DNA from: Candidatus Aminicenantota bacterium
GTDB taxonomy: Bacteria; Acidobacteriota; Aminicenantia; Aminicenantales; Aminicenantaceae
Assembly: GCA_030633795.1 (NCBI GenBank)
Contig: DAOWCB010000062.1
Location: forward strand, 1 to 7,503
Direction: 5' to 3'
Length of the DNA: 7,503 nt
Shown here: one piece after another, positions 1-6,057 of the stretch
Layout: each line of letters starts with the position of its first letter
Position numbering within the stretch: the first letter of the stretch is position 1
Notes under the pieces: model-generated
What the model was told of the DNA's origin: nothing
Databases searched by the model: none
The model's input: only the letters and a program-made list of their open reading frames with translations
Made by a program: the position numbers and the translations under genes

Positions 1-242
1 AAATCGACAACCAGGCTATCAAAGTTTGCGCGGGCGGCGATGTCAGAGGCAGCAACGATTTCAAAGGCAGACGGCTCATCGGGAATGACGATACAGAGTG
101 CTATCCTGTCCGCCAAACCATCTTTGTCCTGGTCTAGGATTCCTTTGCCCAAGTAAAACACGTCAGACAGGCTTTTGATTTCGGCTCCCGCACAGTTTAA
201 GGCGAACCATATAATCATCAGAATAAATACACTCTTTTTCAT
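1..242 (-). CDS. exported hypothetical protein, N-terminal fragment (cut by window edge)
   Basis: An open frame without stops runs from an ATG at 242-240 to the left edge, giving the first 80 residues only. It begins MKKSVFILMIIWFALNCAGA, a short basic start and a hydrophobic core, so it is a signal peptide. Cleavage is likely after the AGA near residue 20; Cys17 could instead be a lipidation site, but LNC is a poor lipobox. Residues 37-45 (DQDKDGLAD) have Asp at 37, 39, 41 and 45, the DxDxDGxxD pattern of thrombospondin-3/EF-hand-like calcium loops. The segment after it (about residues 46-80) alternates hydrophobic strand and helix and looks like the start of a folded domain. The start is backed by an AAGAGG-like ribosome site about 6-8 bases upstream. 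I do not recognise the family. It is separated by 298 bases from the MEMO gene on the same strand, so it probably has its own promoter. Confidence 0.72.
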   Translation of the reverse strand, partial: MKKSVFILMIIWFALNCAGAEIKSLSDVFYLGKGILDQDKDGLADRIALCIVIPDEPSAFEIVAASDIAARANFDSLVVD

Positions 243-261
243 CGTTGCACCTCTTACCATG

Positions 262-290
262 TTGATAGCACATCCAGCATGTTTCTACAA
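262..290 (-). promoter_or_regulatory. weak candidate promoter for the left-edge exported protein gene
   Basis: On the minus strand TTGTAG (290-285) and TATCAA (267-262) are separated by 17 bases and would start RNA some 10-15 bases before the ribosome site of the gene starting at 242. The boxes match the sigma70 consensus at only 3 and 4 of 6 positions, so this is a positional guess. Confidence 0.2.
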
Positions 291-352
291 ATCTTTGGCC
301 GTTTATGAAAGTAATGACCGCCTGAGGAAGCATCTCAATACATCCTCGCCGA

Positions 353-376
353 CAATTTGGGGACATCCCTAAATTG
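353..376. repeat. near-perfect 24-base palindrome in intergenic DNA (REP-like)
   Basis: The two 11-base arms CAATTTGGGGA and TCCCTAAATTG face each other across only two bases. Every position pairs except one, which is a G-T wobble if the plus strand is transcribed and an A-C mismatch if the minus strand is. There is no run of T immediately after it on either strand, so it is not a convincing intrinsic terminator. A GGGGAC core in an intergenic palindrome recalls the short repetitive palindromes associated with REP-type tyrosine transposases, but no transposase is present and only one full copy is seen here. Confidence 0.55.
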
Positions 377-510
377 TTTCCCTCGAAGAACCACCTTTAA
401 AGAAGGCTTGGTTAGGTTGGGTCGGGATCTTCAATGGTCGCTTCAACCATCCCCAAAAGCCCCATTTATCACGGAAATAGGGATGCTTCCACACAGAAAC
501 GTAATGCTTC

Positions 511-537
511 GGGAAAAGGATAGCTTCTGAGGTATCC
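511..537 (-). terminator. weak candidate terminator after the LKR-SDH-MEMO operon
   Basis: Just past the MEMO stop codon, on the minus strand, GGATA and TATCC pair as a 5-base stem. The loop can add a CT/AG pair after a mismatch, and the hairpin is followed directly by TTTTCCC. The stem is short and not GC-rich and the T run is only four, so it is suggestive in position more than in strength. Confidence 0.3.
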
Positions 538-540
538 AGA

Positions 541-1347
541 CTAGATTATGCGTATTCCTGCATATCCGACAACTTTCAAAAAGTCTCCGGATACATCTCC
601 TGATGTCTGATACTTTATGAGTTCCGCTTTTTTCGCTTTGAGTTCGTTTGACGCGATGATCGTAGTGGTAGTAGACTGAAAACCACACATGCTTATGTTT
701 TCTCTTTTGACGACATCATAAAGCCCGCGGGCATCCAAATCGAGGATTTTTTCGATGGCAAGAAAATCCTTTTCTTTAGCTTCTTCCTGGCTCACCTGAT
801 GACTCATATCCGTGCTGGCAACGATCAGCACATCTTGACCGTACTCTCGAATGGCTCTGGCTATAGCTTCTCCCAGTTTCACAAGTTCATCATACGAAGC
901 AAAATAAGCGATAACGATCGGAACAAACGAAAAATTTCCTTTCAAATACTGGATAAACGGCACCTGCACTTCCAATGAGTGTTCCTGGGAATGATTTTTG
1001 GCACTTTCCTTCAGCTCGCCTGATTGTTTCATGATCAGGTCGGCCAATGTGGTGTTTATTTCAACATCGCCAAGAGGCGTTTCCCAAACACCTTGCTTCA
1101 TTATGAAACTGTCTTTTGTTAAGCCCTGGTGATTGGGACCCAGGATTATATAACTTTCTGGTAATATAACAGAAGAGAACACACTTCCTGCGACTTTTCC
1201 CGAATAGACATAACCTGCATGCGGAGATATCACGCTGATGGCTTTTTCTTTATCCGCTTGAGGATCCAACATTCCCTTGATCATATCTCTGAGAGCACCA
1301 GAATCATTAGGATAAAAATAGCCGGCTACACTCGGTTTACGTTTCAA
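541..1347 (-). CDS. MEMO-family protein (AmmeMemoRadiSam system protein B-like)
   Basis: This is a MEMO-family protein, a fold related to class III (LigB-type) extradiol dioxygenases. The molecular reaction of bacterial members is not settled, and human MEMO1 is a metal-binding redox protein. With the start chosen here (268 aa) the family motifs are: KPSVAGYFYP at residues 4-13; SPHAGYVYSG with His43; LGPNHQG with His73; HSQEHSLEVQVP with His119 and His123; STDMSH with Asp180 and His183; and CGFQ with Cys221. His43, His73 and Cys221 line up with the metal ligands of human MEMO1 (His49, His81, Cys244). The open frame can be extended to an ATG at 1431, but those 28 extra residues are Lys/Arg/Ser-rich, lie inside the upstream SDH gene and precede the conserved N-terminus. 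I therefore prefer TTG at 1347-1345, 10 bases after the SDH stop, with a weak AAGAGAG ribosome site. It is the last gene of the lysine-degradation operon; the usual partners AMMECR1 and the radical SAM protein are not in the window. Confidence 0.93.
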   Translation of the reverse strand: MKRKPSVAGYFYPNDSGALRDMIKGMLDPQADKEKAISVISPHAGYVYSGKVAGSVFSSVILPESYIILGPNHQGLTKDSFIMKQGVWETPLGDVEINTTLADLIMKQSGELKESAKNHSQEHSLEVQVPFIQYLKGNFSFVPIVIAYFASYDELVKLGEAIARAIREYGQDVLIVASTDMSHQVSQEEAKEKDFLAIEKILDLDARGLYDVVKRENISMCGFQSTTTTIIASNELKAKKAELIKYQTSGDVSGDFLKVVGYAGIRII

Positions 1348-1357
1348 TCTAGCTCTC

Positions 1358-2686
1358 TTAGCCCTCGATCCACTCTTTTTTTTCAGTGAACGCAATGCCC
1401 ATCCCCTTGAGTTCTTCGAGGATCGGGACATAGATCTCAGGTATGACAGGAATATGAACGCCCAGTTCCTGTATCTTGCCTTCGAGGATCAGTTTCGTCC
1501 CGATGGCTGGGGGCAAGCCGACGGTCCGCGCCATCGAAGAGTCTCCGCCTGGAATCCCATAGTCCACAAGGGTAGAGGTGATCTTTTCTTTTTTTCCGTC
1601 CGGATAAGAGGCCACAAAGGTATGCTCAAGGATGATCATATCTCTCTCCCCTGTTTCGTATTGAAGCTTCTCCAACATTAAGGCACCTAGTATATCCAGA
1701 GCAGATCCTTTTTCGACCGGGAGAGGTTTTTCATCGAGGAGGCCCAGCCATTCCAAATTTTGGATGACACCAACATTTTCCTCTATGTCCATTCTCGAAG
1801 CCAGAGATTTCCTCAGGTCCGTATCTGCAGCTTCATCCAACAGATTTCTAAGAAATCCCGCATAGGTCATCCCTGTCCAATCCTTTTCTTCTTCATCTAA
1901 AAGTCTCAAGTCCACGATTTTTTTCATAGTCTGACACCAGCCCAGGTTTCTCAAAGTTCCTCGAAACATCGTGCGGGTCGATCCAATGTTATAGAGATCT
2001 ATGTATGGCAAGGAATTTCTGTTGGGATACCCCTCAAAATCTCCCAATCCCTCGATCGGAATGATTTTAAAATCCTCGAAAAGGTTCTCGGATGGAATGG
2101 ATACCTTTTGTCCGTCTTCTTGGTACTGAGCCGAATTTTTCCCAGCCAGAAGGACACCGATCGGGCTCCACGAGAATTTATATCCGAATGGATTTGTATT
2201 GGCCTCCGGTGCAGGCAATCCTCCACAATAGGAAGTAAAGCTTGTGATCTCTCCTCCTTTTTCTTTGACTTCATGGATAATTCGCATAGCTTCCATGTGG
2301 TCGATTCCCGGATCAAGCCCTATTTCATTGAGTATGATTATCCCCGCTTTTTTTGCCTCAGCATCAAGATTCTGCATGATTTCACTAACATAAGAAGTGG
2401 TCACCATATGTTTTTGAAAATCGATACAGTATTTCGCCACTTTTGGATGAAAGGCATACGGAACCATGCTGATCACCAGATCCGCATTGGCCACTTCATC
2501 TCTAAGACCTTCCTCATTTTTTAGATTTAATTCTTTTGCCGTTCCGTTGGGGTGGTTATCGATAAGCTTAATGGCTTTGCTCACTGTGCGGCTGGCAACT
2601 TCCACCTCAAAATCTGGCTGATCGAGCAGATACCTGACCAAGGGTTTGGCCACGAGTCCGGCTCCCAGGATAAGAACTTTTTTCAT
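1358..2686 (-). CDS. saccharopine dehydrogenase (glutamate-forming; saccharopine reductase family)
   Basis: This cytoplasmic enzyme oxidises saccharopine to 2-aminoadipate 6-semialdehyde and glutamate, the second step of lysine degradation by the saccharopine route. At 442 residues it is about the length of yeast Lys9 and of the SDH half of animal and plant LKR/SDH. An N-terminal Rossmann fold starts at once (KKVLILGAG, residues 2-10), with SRT at 32-34 at the end of the second strand. Family signatures follow: SMVPYAFHPKVAKYCID (73-89), NEIGLDPGIDHM (120-131), CGGLPAPEAN (154-163) running into NPFGYKFSWSP (165-175), YPNRNSLPY (220-228) and FRGTLRNLGW (241-250). The start is fixed by an AAGGAG ribosome site 8 bases before the ATG. 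It lies 78 bases downstream of the LKR gene on the same strand and 10 bases upstream of the preferred MEMO start. The fungal enzyme runs the same reaction in reverse for lysine synthesis, but pairing with LKR favours degradation. Confidence 0.95.
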   Translation of the reverse strand: MKKVLILGAGLVAKPLVRYLLDQPDFEVEVASRTVSKAIKLIDNHPNGTAKELNLKNEEGLRDEVANADLVISMVPYAFHPKVAKYCIDFQKHMVTTSYVSEIMQNLDAEAKKAGIIILNEIGLDPGIDHMEAMRIIHEVKEKGGEITSFTSYCGGLPAPEANTNPFGYKFSWSPIGVLLAGKNSAQYQEDGQKVSIPSENLFEDFKIIPIEGLGDFEGYPNRNSLPYIDLYNIGSTRTMFRGTLRNLGWCQTMKKIVDLRLLDEEEKDWTGMTYAGFLRNLLDEAADTDLRKSLASRMDIEENVGVIQNLEWLGLLDEKPLPVEKGSALDILGALMLEKLQYETGERDMIILEHTFVASYPDGKKEKITSTLVDYGIPGGDSSMARTVGLPPAIGTKLILEGKIQELGVHIPVIPEIYVPILEELKGMGIAFTEKKEWIEG

Positions 2687-2694
2687 GATGACAA

Positions 2695-2700
2695 CTCCTT
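2695..2700 (-). promoter_or_regulatory. ribosome binding site of saccharopine dehydrogenase gene
   Basis: AAGGAG on the minus strand sits 8 bases before the ATG at 2686, giving SDH its own efficient initiation. It is needed because the 78-base gap after LKR rules out simple stop-start coupling. Confidence 0.8.
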
Positions 2701-2715
2701 ACATAAATTTATTTA

Positions 2716-2760
2716 GATTATTCAGTTATCCTGAATTATTCATAAAATTCGTGAATAATC
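2716..2760 (-). repeat. overlapping inverted repeats between LKR and SDH genes
   Basis: An 8-base element occurs three times: ATTATTCA at 2717-2724 and 2735-2742 on the plus strand, and its reverse complement TGAATAAT at 2752-2759. In the operon RNA the first-transcribed arm (2760-2752) can pair either with 2735-2742 (8-base stem, 9-base loop) or with 2716-2724 (9-base stem, about 27-base loop). A third small stem TTCAG/CTGAA lies at 2721-2735. The stems are AT-rich and have no T run after them, so this is more likely an mRNA processing or stability element, or an operator, than a terminator. Confidence 0.6.
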
Positions 2761-2764
2761 CAGC

Positions 2765-4075
2765 CTATATATATTCCTTCATGTATTCGTACTCAGGGGT
2801 AAACTCCCCCCTATACAGAATAATCGCTTTTTTTATCGGGTATGGGAGATCACAATCCTTAAAATCACCAGAAAAGTCAGCCATGGCGATCGCTGGCACA
2901 AAAGGCAAGAGTGCATCAGAGAAAAAAAACGATGATTCAAGTGACAATTCCGCGGGCAAGTTATCGGTGGCCATCACCACCACGCCCCTTCCTTTTAGGC
3001 CGTCCAAAGCCTTTTTTGCAATCGGATCGTAGACATAGACAGGATCTCCTGGATTTGTGGCGTACAATGTGCACTCGATCGCTCCTTCCACATCACACGA
3101 GATGTCGCCGATGACTTTCAGACGAGGAGATTGCTCCCTTTCCCAGAGTTTACGCAGGTATTCTTTCGTAATAAAGTGGGGATACTGGGGAGCCCAATAC
3201 ACACAGTTCACCAGGATCGATAAAAAGGGTATGTAGGATTCAAAAATCGACTGATATCTTTCCGGCTTATCATAATACTCCTCGAGATCGAACTTCTGAG
3301 AGGCTGAACAAGGCTTCACCATGTGCTCTTCTTTAAAGATGACTTTATAAACTCTATTCGACGTATAATTACCTAGTTCGAAAAAGGATTCTAAATCCGA
3401 AGGCGATATCTCTTCAAAAGGTAGGAGGTCAAAAATTTCTTGCGCACCCTGAGATACATTCCCATACCCAGTGAATCCGCATATCAACGGGACAATAGTT
3501 GGATCGAGCCCGATTTTGTTGATATCCCATCCCACTTTTTTAATGCTTTCTTTTGCATCCACAAGACTTCCGTACTGATGTGACAGTCGGACTTCCTCAA
3601 AAGGCGTCCTGATCCCTAGATTTTTCAACCTTTGTCCGAACGACCAAAAGGTGTCGATCATTCCGGCTTGTCCGGCCTGGGTTCCAAAAAACACCAGCCG
3701 TTGTCCTTCCTCATCTACTACTCTTTCATAGTCTATGAGTGTGTTTCCCAATTCCATCATTTTTTTCAACATAGGCATATTATCAAGCTGCCCTTTTATG
3801 GTATGAGAAAAAAACATGTATGTCTTCCCAGGAAGAAAAAAATCGAGAGGTATTTCTTTAACGGCAAAAACCACTGAGCATGAAGAAAGGTCCTCCTCGA
3901 TCTTAGCCCCTTCCACGATAAAGTCTTGATCCGCAAATACACGGATGCTCGACGGCTGCATCCACAATTCCAACGGATATTTTTGGATTATCTCTCGCGC
4001 GTGAGAAGGAATGAGAGGGACTCGCCTCTCCCAAGGATTTTTATCTTCTCGTCGTATGCCAAAATGGATTTTCAT
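2765..4075 (-). CDS. lysine-ketoglutarate reductase (saccharopine-forming; LKR domain protein)
   Basis: This cytoplasmic enzyme condenses lysine with 2-oxoglutarate and reduces the product to saccharopine, the first step of the saccharopine route of lysine degradation. The 436 residues correspond to the whole LKR half of animal and plant LKR/SDH (AASS), which belongs to the alanine dehydrogenase/transhydrogenase fold. Clear AASS-type motifs are GIRREDKNPWERRVPL (6-21), VKEIP (72-76), TYMFFSHTIKGQ (85-96) with NMP at 99-101, TLIDYERVVDEEGQRLVFFG (112-131), AGQAGMID (134-141), a dinucleotide-binding loop GFTGYGNVSQGAQE (200-213) and GDISCDVEGAIECT (323-336). The ATG start puts the conserved IRRED motif at residue 7, so nothing is missing. 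The ribosome site is weak (GGGA about 10-12 bases upstream). It is the first gene of the operon behind the promoter at 4103-4131. The SDH partner follows as a separate gene in the order seen in the eukaryotic fusion. Confidence 0.93.
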   Translation of the reverse strand: MKIHFGIRREDKNPWERRVPLIPSHAREIIQKYPLELWMQPSSIRVFADQDFIVEGAKIEEDLSSCSVVFAVKEIPLDFFLPGKTYMFFSHTIKGQLDNMPMLKKMMELGNTLIDYERVVDEEGQRLVFFGTQAGQAGMIDTFWSFGQRLKNLGIRTPFEEVRLSHQYGSLVDAKESIKKVGWDINKIGLDPTIVPLICGFTGYGNVSQGAQEIFDLLPFEEISPSDLESFFELGNYTSNRVYKVIFKEEHMVKPCSASQKFDLEEYYDKPERYQSIFESYIPFLSILVNCVYWAPQYPHFITKEYLRKLWEREQSPRLKVIGDISCDVEGAIECTLYATNPGDPVYVYDPIAKKALDGLKGRGVVVMATDNLPAELSLESSFFFSDALLPFVPAIAMADFSGDFKDCDLPYPIKKAIILYRGEFTPEYEYMKEYI

Positions 4076-4102
4076 ATGTCAGATTCCCAAATAAGAGCAA
4101 AG

Positions 4103-4131
4103 ATTATGGCACAAATTGCAATTGCCGTCAA
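4103..4131 (-). promoter_or_regulatory. sigma70-type promoter of the LKR-SDH-MEMO operon
   Basis: On the minus strand TTGACG (4131-4126) and CATAAT (4108-4103) each match the consensus at 5 of 6 positions and are separated by exactly 17 bases. RNA would start near 4096, leaving a leader of about 20 bases before the LKR ATG at 4075. The spacer holds two overlapping 8-base palindromes, GCAATTGC (4118-4125) and ATTGCAAT (4115-4122), a possible operator. Confidence 0.65.
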
Positions 4132-4161
4132 TGAAGAGCGTCCCCACAAAAACTAAAAAGA

Positions 4162-4191
4162 TTGACTCAAGATTCACAATTTTCATAATAT
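4162..4191 (+). promoter_or_regulatory. sigma70-type promoter of the cysS operon, abutting the start codon
   Basis: TTGACT at 4162-4167 is followed by CATAAT at 4184-4189 (16-base spacer) or TAATAT at 4186-4191 (18-base spacer). Either places the RNA start at about 4196-4198, at or within two bases of the cysS ATG. No Shine-Dalgarno sequence lies between, so the transcript is probably leaderless. Confidence 0.55.
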
Positions 4192-4197
4192 CTAATC

Positions 4198-5676
4198 ATG
4201 ATCAAATTTTTTAATACATTGGGCGGAAAGATCGAAACGTTTCGTCCGCTACAAGAAGGAACTGTCAAATTGTACACATGCGGACCCACGGTATACGATT
4301 TCGCTCACATCGGAAACTACCGAGCTTATATGTTCGAAGACCTGCTGAAAAGATTTCTTCTGTTCATGGGCTATGACGTTATCCATGTGATGAATATCAC
4401 GGATGTGGATGATAAAACAATAAAGGGAGCAAACGATCAAGGTGTGTCCCTAACGGAATACACTGAAAAGTATGTCCAGTCTTTTTTTGAAGACCTTGAG
4501 ACGTTACGAATAAAGAAAGCGGCCCATTATCCTCGAGCCACAGAAAACATTCAAGAAATGGCAGATATGGTGAAGGGATTGCTTGAGAAAGGATATGCGT
4601 ACGAAAGAGAGGGCAATTATTATTTCAATATCGCAAAGTTTAGTAACTACGGGAAACTTTCTAATATTGACCAAAGGGAGCTTAAGACAGGTGTTCGCAT
4701 AGATTCAGATGAGTACGAAAAGGAAAGTGTCCAAGATTTTGCGCTTTGGAAAGCACCAAAAGAGGGAGAACCTTTCTGGGAAACCGAAATAGGCCCCGGC
4801 CGTCCCGGTTGGCATATCGAGTGTTCTGTCATGAGTGCCAAATATTTGGGAGATACGTTTGATATCCATTGCGGCGGTGTGGATAACATCTTCCCACACC
4901 ACGAAAACGAGATCGCCCAATCAGAGGCCTTCTCCGAGAAAAAATTCGTCAATTATTGGATTCACTGTCAACATCTCATTAGGGATGGAGAAAAGATGTC
5001 GAAGTCCAGGGGGAATATCATCACCACACAAGAGCTGATCAAAAACCATGGGGCAGATCCCATGGCCCTACGACTCTTGTTGCTCTCGACTCATTACCGT
5101 AAAATGCTCAATTTCACGTTCGAGGCTCTTAACCAAGCAAAATCCTCACTCGAGCGAATAAATAATTTCATAAATTTACTTGCAAGCAAAAAGTTGGCCG
5201 AAGGAGAAAGTCAAGGAATAACAGACCTGGTTAAAAACATGATGAAGAATTTCATAAAAGGTCTTAACGATGACCTGAACATATCTGTGGCTTTGACAGC
5301 TTTATTCGAGATGATAAGAAAAGCGAACGTTCTTTTCTCCCAAAGCAAAATCTTAAAAAAAGATGCTGAGAAATTGGTAGCTTCTATAAATTCAGTAGAT
5401 GAAGTGTTGAATATTGTTGATTTTCCACCCAACATACGATTTAAAAAATTGAGAGGAAGAATAGAAGAAAAATCCAATGTTTTTGCAGAAATAAGTTTTG
5501 AAAAAAAAGGAGAAGAATTGCCTAAGGAAGCGATGGAGAAAGTCAATCTCAGAGAAAAAGCTCGAGCGGAAAAGAATTTTAAACTTGCTGATAAAATCCG
5601 GGATGACCTTTTGGCACAGGGCATTGTTCTCGAGGACACCAAAGACGGCATAAGGTGGAAGATCATCAAGAAGTGA
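4198..5676 (+). CDS. cysS: cysteinyl-tRNA synthetase
   Basis: This class I aminoacyl-tRNA synthetase charges tRNA-Cys with cysteine in the cytoplasm. The 492 residues are slightly longer than the roughly 460 of E. coli CysS. The adenylate-binding HIGN motif is at 37-40 and KMSKS at 266-270. The zinc site is complete: Cys28 (in TCGPTVYD), Cys209 (in GWHIECS), His234 and Glu238 (in FPHHENE), at the same positions as in E. coli. Further family blocks are MNITDVDDKTI (65-75), DFALWK (180-185) and GDTFDIHCGG (218-227). The C-terminal part, with AEKNFKLADKIRDDL, is the usual helical tRNA-binding extension, so the protein is intact. The ATG is fixed by the conserved start (MIKFFNTL) and by the promoter directly before it. 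It leads an operon with yraN, overlapping by 4 bases, and an M14 peptidase gene. Confidence 0.98.
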   Translation: MIKFFNTLGGKIETFRPLQEGTVKLYTCGPTVYDFAHIGNYRAYMFEDLLKRFLLFMGYDVIHVMNITDVDDKTIKGANDQGVSLTEYTEKYVQSFFEDLETLRIKKAAHYPRATENIQEMADMVKGLLEKGYAYEREGNYYFNIAKFSNYGKLSNIDQRELKTGVRIDSDEYEKESVQDFALWKAPKEGEPFWETEIGPGRPGWHIECSVMSAKYLGDTFDIHCGGVDNIFPHHENEIAQSEAFSEKKFVNYWIHCQHLIRDGEKMSKSRGNIITTQELIKNHGADPMALRLLLLSTHYRKMLNFTFEALNQAKSSLERINNFINLLASKKLAEGESQGITDLVKNMMKNFIKGLNDDLNISVALTALFEMIRKANVLFSQSKILKKDAEKLVASINSVDEVLNIVDFPPNIRFKKLRGRIEEKSNVFAEISFEKKGEELPKEAMEKVNLREKARAEKNFKLADKIRDDLLAQGIVLEDTKDGIRWKIIKK

Positions 5677-6035
5677 AATTTATTTCCCCCCACAAGCTTG
5701 GGATGCTAGGGGAAGAAATCGCCCAAAATTACCTGCAGAAGAAAAAATTTAGGATCGTCAAGAAAGGATTTCGTCTTTATAGGGGAGAGATCGATCTTAT
5801 CGCTTATGATAAGGAAACGCTTGTTTTTGTCGAAGTCAAGACACGTAATCCTAGGGGGCTCGGCCTTCCGGAAGAATCCGTGAACATCCGAAAACAAAGA
5901 CAGATACGAAAAATCGCGGAGGGCTATCTGGCTATGAATAATCTAGACGAGGTGGAATGCCGTTTCGATGTAATCTCCCTAGTTTTTGATGAGAAAGGAG
6001 TCCATTCTCTCACTCACTATAAAGATGCTTTTTAG
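5673..6035 (+). CDS. yraN: YraN/UPF0102 family nuclease-fold protein
   Basis: A small cytoplasmic protein of the UPF0102 (YraN) family, which has the fold of Holliday-junction resolvases and related PD-(D/E)xK nucleases; its cellular role is not firmly known. With the start chosen (120 aa) the family core is LGMLGEEIAQNYL (9-21), RGEIDLIA (37-44) with Glu39 and Asp41, and LVFVEVKTRN (50-59) with Glu54 and Lys56, the expected active-site pattern. RFDVISL at 97-103 is the usual last strand. Two GTG starts are possible: 5655, overlapping cysS by 22 bases, and 5673, where GTGA shares four bases with the cysS stop. I chose 5673 because such overlaps are typical of coupled translation; neither has a strong ribosome site. 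ATG 5703 would still keep the core. Position in the cysS operon suggests co-expression with translation functions, not a specific shared pathway. Confidence 0.92.
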   Translation: MKFISPHKLGMLGEEIAQNYLQKKKFRIVKKGFRLYRGEIDLIAYDKETLVFVEVKTRNPRGLGLPEESVNIRKQRQIRKIAEGYLAMNNLDEVECRFDVISLVFDEKGVHSLTHYKDAF

Positions 6036-6045
6036 CCTGAATAAC

Positions 6046-6052
6046 AAGGAGG
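6046..6052 (+). promoter_or_regulatory. strong ribosome binding site of the M14 peptidase gene
   Basis: AAGGAGG lies 5 bases before the ATG at 6058, in the 22-base gap after yraN. It is the best Shine-Dalgarno match in the window and fixes the start of the peptidase gene. Confidence 0.85.
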
Positions 6053-6057
6053 GATTT

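Larger units (their letters stand above)
243..540. other. intergenic region, 298 bases without a convincing gene
   Basis: Between the MEMO stop codon and the start of the left-edge exported protein gene no frame looks coding. The short open frames on both strands give cysteine- and arginine-rich translations without family resemblance. The region holds the palindrome at 353-376, a weak hairpin at 389-413 (AACCA/TGGTT with CCTT/AAGG), a weaker one at 434-450 (ATGGT/ACCAT), and the candidate terminator at 511-537. Confidence 0.6.

Noticed and set aside
163..366. 67-codon minus-strand frame overlapping the start of the left-edge gene
   Set aside because: It overlaps the signal peptide gene in another frame, begins inside the palindrome at 353-376, has no ribosome site, and its Cys/Arg-rich translation matches nothing I know.
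389..413. imperfect hairpin AACCA-CCTT / AAGG-TGGTT as a terminator
   Set aside because: The stem is interrupted by a two-base bulge and has no T run on either side, so it is listed only as part of the intergenic region.
443..688. 81-codon minus-strand frame at the end of MEMO
   Set aside because: It overlaps the conserved C-terminal part of MEMO in a different frame. It could suggest a frameshift, but MEMO is complete with a normal end.
2108..2524. 138-codon open frame on the plus strand opposite SDH
   Set aside because: SDH motifs are continuous on the minus strand here, and the antisense product has no recognisable features.
5211..5693. 160-codon open frame on the minus strand opposite the end of cysS
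   Set aside because: It is Ser/Phe/Leu-rich, as expected for the complement of Lys/Glu-rich helices, and lies wholly over well-supported cysS coding sequence.
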